In this document: positions 5,328 to 8,051 of the stretch, piece by piece | Numbering within the stretch: position 1 is the stretch's first letter | Layout: every line of letters starts with the position of its first letter | Assembly: GCA_030699055.1 (NCBI GenBank) | Contig: JAUYKX010000222.1 | Location: 1-8,051 of the forward strand | Direction: 5' to 3' | Length of the DNA stretch: 8,051 bases | DNA from: Candidatus Nanopelagicales bacterium | GTDB lineage: Bacteria > Actinomycetota > Actinomycetes > S36-B12 > UBA10799 | Notes under the pieces: generated by a model | What the model saw: only the letters and a program-made list of their open reading frames with translations | Told to the model about the DNA's origin: nothing | Database searches by the model: none | Translations under genes and position numbers: made by a program

Positions 5328-6790
5328 TCCCGCAGCACCTGTGAACGCGAGGGATGACGCAGTTTCGACATGGTCTTCGACTCAATCTGGCGGATTCGCT
5401 CCCGGGTGACCCCGTAGACCTTCCCGATCTCGTCGAGGGTTTTGGGCTGACCATCGGTCAGACCGAAACGCATTCGGACGACTCCCGCTTCGCGCTCGGA
5501 CAACGTGTCGAGCACGGATTCCAGTTGCTCCTGTAGCAGCGTGAATCCGACGGCATCCGAGGGAACGATGGCCTCGGAGTCCTCGATCAGGTCGCCGAAC
5601 TCACTGTCGCCGTCCTCACCGAGCGGGGTGTGGAGTGATATCGGCTCCCGACCGTACTTCTGGACCTCCACCACCTTCTCGGGAGTCATATCGAGTTCCC
5701 GGGCGAGTTCCTCGGGTGTCGGTTCCCGGCCGAGATCCTGCAGCATCTGCCGCTGGACCCGGGCCAACTTGTTGATGACCTCGACCATGTGAACGGGGAT
5801 CCTGATGGTCCGCGCCTGATCGGCCATCGCCCGCGTGATCGCCTGGCGAATCCACCAGGTCGCATACGTGTAGAACTTGTAACCCTTGGTGTAGTCGAAC
5901 TTTTCGACGGCCCGGATCAGGCCCAGGTTGCATTCCTGGATCAGGTCCAGGAACAGCATCCCGCGTCCGGTGTATCTCTTGGCCAACGAGACCACCAGTC
6001 GAAGGTTGGCCTCAAGCAGGTGGTTCTTGGCCCGTCGACCGTCCGCGGCGATCCACTCGAGGTCGGCCCGCAACCTGGAATCGGACACCCCGCCAGCCAG
6101 CTTCTCCTCCGCGAACAACCCGGCTTCGATCCGCTTGGCCAATTCCACTTCCTGCTCGGCGTTCAGCAGCGGGACCTTGCCGATCTGCTTCAGGTAGTCC
6201 TTGTCCGGATCGGCGGTGGCCCCGGCCTGATGCACCTGTTGGACGGGCTCGTCGGTGTCGTCGACATCCGAGAGGACGAATCCCTCGCGCTGCTCGGGCT
6301 TGGCGGGTGCCGTTTTCTTTGCGGAATCGTCCTTCGAATTGATCTTTTCAAGGTCGCCGGCTAACTCGGCCTCCAGCTCAGCCTCGAGTTGAGCGGCATC
6401 CCCCAGTTCCGCCAGCGCCACCTCTTCCTCGGGCACCGGGGCCGCATCCTGCTTCCCGGTGGCCTTCTTGGCGGTGGCCTTCTTGGCGGTGGCCGCCTTC
6501 CCGGTGGCCTTCTTGGGAGCGGCCGCCTTCGTGGGGTCCGCCTTCTTCACGGCAGTCTTCTTCACGGCAGTCTTCTTCGCCGCCTTTTTCGCCGCAGCCT
6601 TCGTGGGGACCGCCTTGGTAGCGGACTTCTTCGTCGCGGGCGCCGGGGCCGATCCGACCTCGTCGGTCGACGCCGAAGTCGACCTTGGAGCGGCGACAGT
6701 CTTCTTGACCGCAGACCTGGCAGATTTGGCCTGGGTTGGGGTCTCGGACTTCGTGTCCTTTCGGGTGGATGCGTTGCGCGATGGCGACAA
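5315..6790 (-). CDS. rpoD: Principal RNA polymerase sigma factor (SigA / HrdB / RpoD)
   Basis: A 491-residue housekeeping sigma-70 factor starting at TTG 6790, which has GAGAGG (6796-6801) five bases upstream. An ATG at 6895 lacks any ribosome-binding site and overlaps a -10-like box. The tail is Lys/Ala-rich (about 28-113), then acidic (about 120-150). Region 1.2 is at about 193-225 ([20 protein letters not shown]), region 2 at about 257-330, region 3 with the sigma finger near [10 protein letters not shown] (391-400), and region 4 with its helix-turn-helix at about 450-477 ([12 protein letters not shown]). It ends in the standard RDYLD. Conserved parts read nearly identically to Streptomyces HrdB. 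Two residues are odd: QECNLG has Cys287 where QEGNLG is near-invariant, and KFYTYATWW has Tyr307 where KFSTYATWW is near-invariant. The frame is intact. It converges on the DUF7455 gene; the gene for a secreted protein lies 181 bases upstream. Confidence 0.95.
   Translation of the reverse strand: MSPSRNASTRKDTKSETPTQAKSARSAVKKTVAAPRSTSASTDEVGSAPAPATKKSATKAVPTKAAAKKAAKKTAVKKTAVKKADPTKAAAPKKATGKAATAKKATAKKATGKQDAAPVPEEEVALAELGDAAQLEAELEAELAGDLEKINSKDDSAKKTAPAKPEQREGFVLSDVDDTDEPVQQVHQAGATADPDKDYLKQIGKVPLLNAEQEVELAKRIEAGLFAEEKLAGGVSDSRLRADLEWIAADGRRAKNHLLEANLRLVVSLAKRYTGRGMLFLDLIQECNLGLIRAVEKFDYTKGYKFYTYATWWIRQAITRAMADQARTIRIPVHMVEVINKLARVQRQMLQDLGREPTPEELARELDMTPEKVVEVQKYGREPISLHTPLGEDGDSEFGDLIEDSEAIVPSDAVGFTLLQEQLESVLDTLSEREAGVVRMRFGLTDGQPKTLDEIGKVYGVTRERIRQIESKTMSKLRHPSRSQVLRDYLD
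6458..6517 (-). repeat. 15-nt tandem repeats in the sigma factor tail (four units)
   Basis: On the plus strand the units GGTGGCCTTCTTGGC, GGTGGCCTTCTTGGC, GGTGGCCGCCTTCCC and GGTGGCCTTCTTGGG follow without gaps, the first two identical. They encode residues 92-111 as [20 protein letters not shown]. The length is a multiple of three, so gain or loss of a unit keeps the frame. Confidence 0.85.
6542..6571 (-). repeat. 15-nt perfect tandem duplication in the sigma factor tail
   Basis: CTTCTTCACGGCAGT occurs twice in direct succession and encodes [10 protein letters not shown] (residues 74-83). It is a second, separate repeat tract within the same Lys/Ala-rich tail. Confidence 0.85.
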
Positions 6791-6795
6791 CTCGA

Positions 6796-6801
6796 CCTCT
6801 C
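6796..6801 (-). promoter_or_regulatory. Ribosome-binding site for the TTG start of the sigma factor
   Basis: GAGAGG on the minus strand, five bases before the TTG at 6790. No other in-frame start between 7015 and the conserved domains has a comparable signal, so it decides the start. Confidence 0.6.
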
Positions 6802-6863
6802 GATGGCTGGTTGGTTTGCTCTCGGTAGTCCGGAACGGGTCGGCCCTGGTCAAACATTTGCGA

Positions 6864-6877
6864 CCCCGGTTCCGGGG
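6864..6877. repeat. Inverted repeat in the sigma factor leader
   Basis: CCCCGG-TT-CCGGGG is a perfect dyad. As RNA on the minus strand it could form a 5-bp stem with the tetraloop GAAC. It lies just downstream of the proposed -10 box, near the predicted 5' end of the leader. It may be an mRNA 5' hairpin or a DNA-binding dyad; function is unknown. Confidence 0.4.
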
Positions 6878-6893
6878 CCAGGCCGCCGCAGAC

Positions 6894-6899
6894 ATTGTA
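6894..6899 (-). promoter_or_regulatory. Candidate -10 box for the sigma factor gene
   Basis: TACAAT on the minus strand is close to the ideal -10 hexamer and would start transcription near 6887, giving a leader of about 97 bases. No matching -35 is evident, so it may be activator-dependent. A separate TTGACC (6853-6848, minus) is a good -35 but is followed only by poor -10 candidates. Confidence 0.4.
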
Positions 6900-6971
6900 G
6901 TCACGCGTGGGCGAATGACCCGCGAACCGCCCGTAGTTGGCACAACGGTCTTCGACCCGCACTCATTCCGA

Positions 6972-7817
6972 TCATTCAGTGAGTACTGCCCTCGCCTCCC
7001 GAACAACCAACGCAAGTTTTGCGTTCTGCCTCAACGTCTCTCCGTCGACGCGAAACGGACCGGCACCGTCCACCCAGTATTGGGCCTCCCACGTGGTCCG
7101 CACCCGGACTTCCACCGTTCCCGGTGTCCGATACGTGTGTCTGACACTGCGATCCGGCCAACGACCCCCAGGTTTGGTAGTCGTCAGGGTTTTCCCATCT
7201 CCCCAGAACCATTGCCATCGAGCTCTCGCGACCATTTTCGTGGAGAAGCCGGCTATGGAGTCTTCGCGTCGAACTTCGGCGGGCTGATTCGATCTGAAAA
7301 TCGTCGGTAACTGGGTGAGAGCACCCGACTTCGGTTGATAAGTCGGCCGAAGACCAGGGGGCGCGCTGTTGATCCGCTCCGCCACCGCCCGGCCCATCTC
7401 GGCCGTGGACACCGGCTTGCTTCCCGGCCCGATGCACGGAGCGGCGACCATGCTCAGCGCTGCCGACGCACTGGCGGCGAACAACACGTAGTAGCGTTCG
7501 GCGTCGTTCGGACAACGAAGCCAAGGAGTCCCGCTGCAGGGAACCTCGGAAGTGTTCTTCTCACACACCGGCACCACATGCCACCGACAACCATCGCAAC
7601 CCGACGGGTCATTGGGCCGGGTGCCGACATGCCCTGATCCCGGGACGAACACTGATCCTGTTCCCGACCACCGGCTCCCGTCCGAGGCCCACCCGGCACC
7701 CCCGTGAGCCGGAAACCCGGCGCCTACGAGCGGGAATAGCGCAACCAGCCCACCGATCACCAGAACAGCGACCAGTCGCGCGATCCCTCCGATCGAGGAC
7801 AGCCGATCGGAGGTCAT
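6972..7817 (-). CDS. Secreted Cys-rich protein with PKD-like domain
   Basis: A 281-residue protein starting at ATG 7817, which overlaps the TGA of the upstream gene as ATGA; this coupling favours it over the ATG at 7856. The N-terminus looks like a signal peptide or membrane anchor: Arg5 and Arg14 flank a hydrophobic stretch at about 15-33, with a possible cleavage site after GFPA (about 37). There is no lipobox cysteine. The exported part has six cysteines (74, 77, 85, 94, 102, 128) suited to disulfides. It then has a proline-rich linker with [10 protein letters not shown] and LPTIF, as in actinobacterial surface proteins. The C-terminal domain, WQWFWGDG (201-208) with HTY (227-229) and PGTVEVRV, is a PKD-like beta-sandwich motif. 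Probably a cell-surface or secreted binding protein; ligand unknown. The sigma factor gene follows after 181 bases without an evident terminator. Confidence 0.75.
   Translation of the reverse strand: MTSDRLSSIGGIARLVAVLVIGGLVALFPLVGAGFPAHGGAGWASDGSRWSGTGSVFVPGSGHVGTRPNDPSGCDGCRWHVVPVCEKNTSEVPCSGTPWLRCPNDAERYYVLFAASASAALSMVAAPCIGPGSKPVSTAEMGRAVAERINSAPPGLRPTYQPKSGALTQLPTIFRSNQPAEVRREDSIAGFSTKMVARARWQWFWGDGKTLTTTKPGGRWPDRSVRHTYRTPGTVEVRVRTTWEAQYWVDGAGPFRVDGETLRQNAKLALVVREARAVLTE
7786..7813 (-). promoter_or_regulatory. Strong mRNA hairpin directly after the ATGA junction
   Basis: A perfect 10-bp inverted repeat: on the plus strand CCTCCGATCG, eight loop bases, then CGATCGGAGG. In the minus-strand mRNA the 5' arm starts immediately after the TGA stop of the upstream gene and covers the first codons of the secreted-protein gene. 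The 3' arm ends in GGAGG. It may tune coupled translation or attenuate transcription between the two genes. It is not followed by a U-tract. The structure is plain in the sequence; the function is inferred. Confidence 0.5.
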
Positions 7818-8051
7818 GACCCGCCACCGACCGGCACCGCGCCACCAATCCTCCATGCGTTGTCATGGCGGATGAGCGTGACGGCCAAGGTCGCGGATGT
7901 GCCGCCTGTGACCAAACGCACCACAGCTCCTGACCAGGAGTCGTACTCCACCCCCAGTTGGATATCGATGATCTGTGCGCCCGGGATGGTGGAGGACACG
8001 TGTTTCTCGATCAGAGGTCGCACTTCCGCCAACCGGGCGGCCGTGGGTTTA
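7814..8051 (-). CDS. Hypothetical protein, C-terminal part (5' end beyond window)
   Basis: The reverse-strand frame stays open from the window edge to a TGA at 7816-7814, showing the last 79 codons. An in-frame TTG at 8032 has no ribosome-binding site, and the frame continues upstream without a stop, so the gene most likely begins outside the window. The visible part has a helix-like start (AEVRPLIEKHV) and alternating beta-like strands (AQIIDIQLGVEYDSW, GAVVRLVTGG, SATLAVTLIRHDNAWRIGG), which could fit an NTF2-like or other small alpha+beta fold. I do not recognise the family. The 4-base ATGA overlap ties its translation to the PKD-like secreted protein, so the two products may act together at the cell surface. 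Confidence 0.6.
   Translation of the reverse strand, partial: KPTAARLAEVRPLIEKHVSSTIPGAQIIDIQLGVEYDSWSGAVVRLVTGGTSATLAVTLIRHDNAWRIGGAVPVGGGS

Noticed and set aside
6901..6935. Imperfect hairpin after the secreted-protein gene as a terminator
   Set aside because: GGGCG...CGCCC needs a 14-base loop and the alternative pairing has a bulge; no T-run follows, so a terminator is not supported.
6459..7310. Long plus-strand frame of 283 codons opposite the sigma factor tail and secreted-protein gene
   Set aside because: It is the antisense shadow of the Lys/Ala repeats (low-complexity Phe/Ala/Val). It has no ribosome-binding site and crosses two well-supported minus-strand genes.

Overview
The window is chromosomal DNA from a high-GC Gram-positive bacterium, most likely Actinomycetota of the Streptomyces / Frankia / Nakamurella type rather than Mycobacterium. 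The main evidence is a principal sigma factor that reads almost like Streptomyces HrdB from region 1.2 to its C-terminus. Next to it lie a small DUF7455-type zinc-finger protein and a second (ParE-type) topoisomerase B subunit, an arrangement I recall from Streptomyces, while mycobacteria lack topoisomerase IV. No tRNA, rRNA, CRISPR array, insertion sequence or phage gene was seen.

Layout. (1) 1-440, minus: start-proximal part of a beta-carbonic anhydrase, cut by the window edge. (2) 546-2172, plus: a thioredoxin-fold protein (CxxC) followed by a thioredoxin-reductase-like ferredoxin/flavodoxin-NADP+ reductase; this pair diverges from the carbonic anhydrase. (3) 2214-4832, minus: ParE, preceded by a small HNH endonuclease gene. 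The ParE gene converges on the reductase gene, with a hairpin at the junction. (4) 5103-5327, plus: the DUF7455 protein, whose last 13 bases overlap the 3' end of the sigma gene. (5) 5315-6790, minus: the principal sigma factor, with a Lys/Ala-rich N-terminal tail built from 15-nt repeats. (6) 6972-8051, minus: a Cys-rich secreted protein with a PKD-like domain, joined by an ATGA stop/start overlap to an upstream gene that runs off the window.

How the parts relate. Sigma factor, DUF7455 and ParE form a conserved housekeeping block for transcription and chromosome decatenation; the HNH gene is the accessory-looking member. The thioredoxin-like and reductase genes look like a small redox unit. 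Several starts have a TAnnnT -10 box placed 6-7 nt before the start codon, which fits leaderless transcripts, common in actinobacteria.

The most noteworthy points are two unusual residues at near-invariant positions of sigma region 2 (Cys287 and Tyr307, numbered from the proposed TTG start) and a perfect 10-bp stem starting immediately after the ATGA junction of the secreted-protein operon. I see no clear new multi-gene defence or mobile system here.
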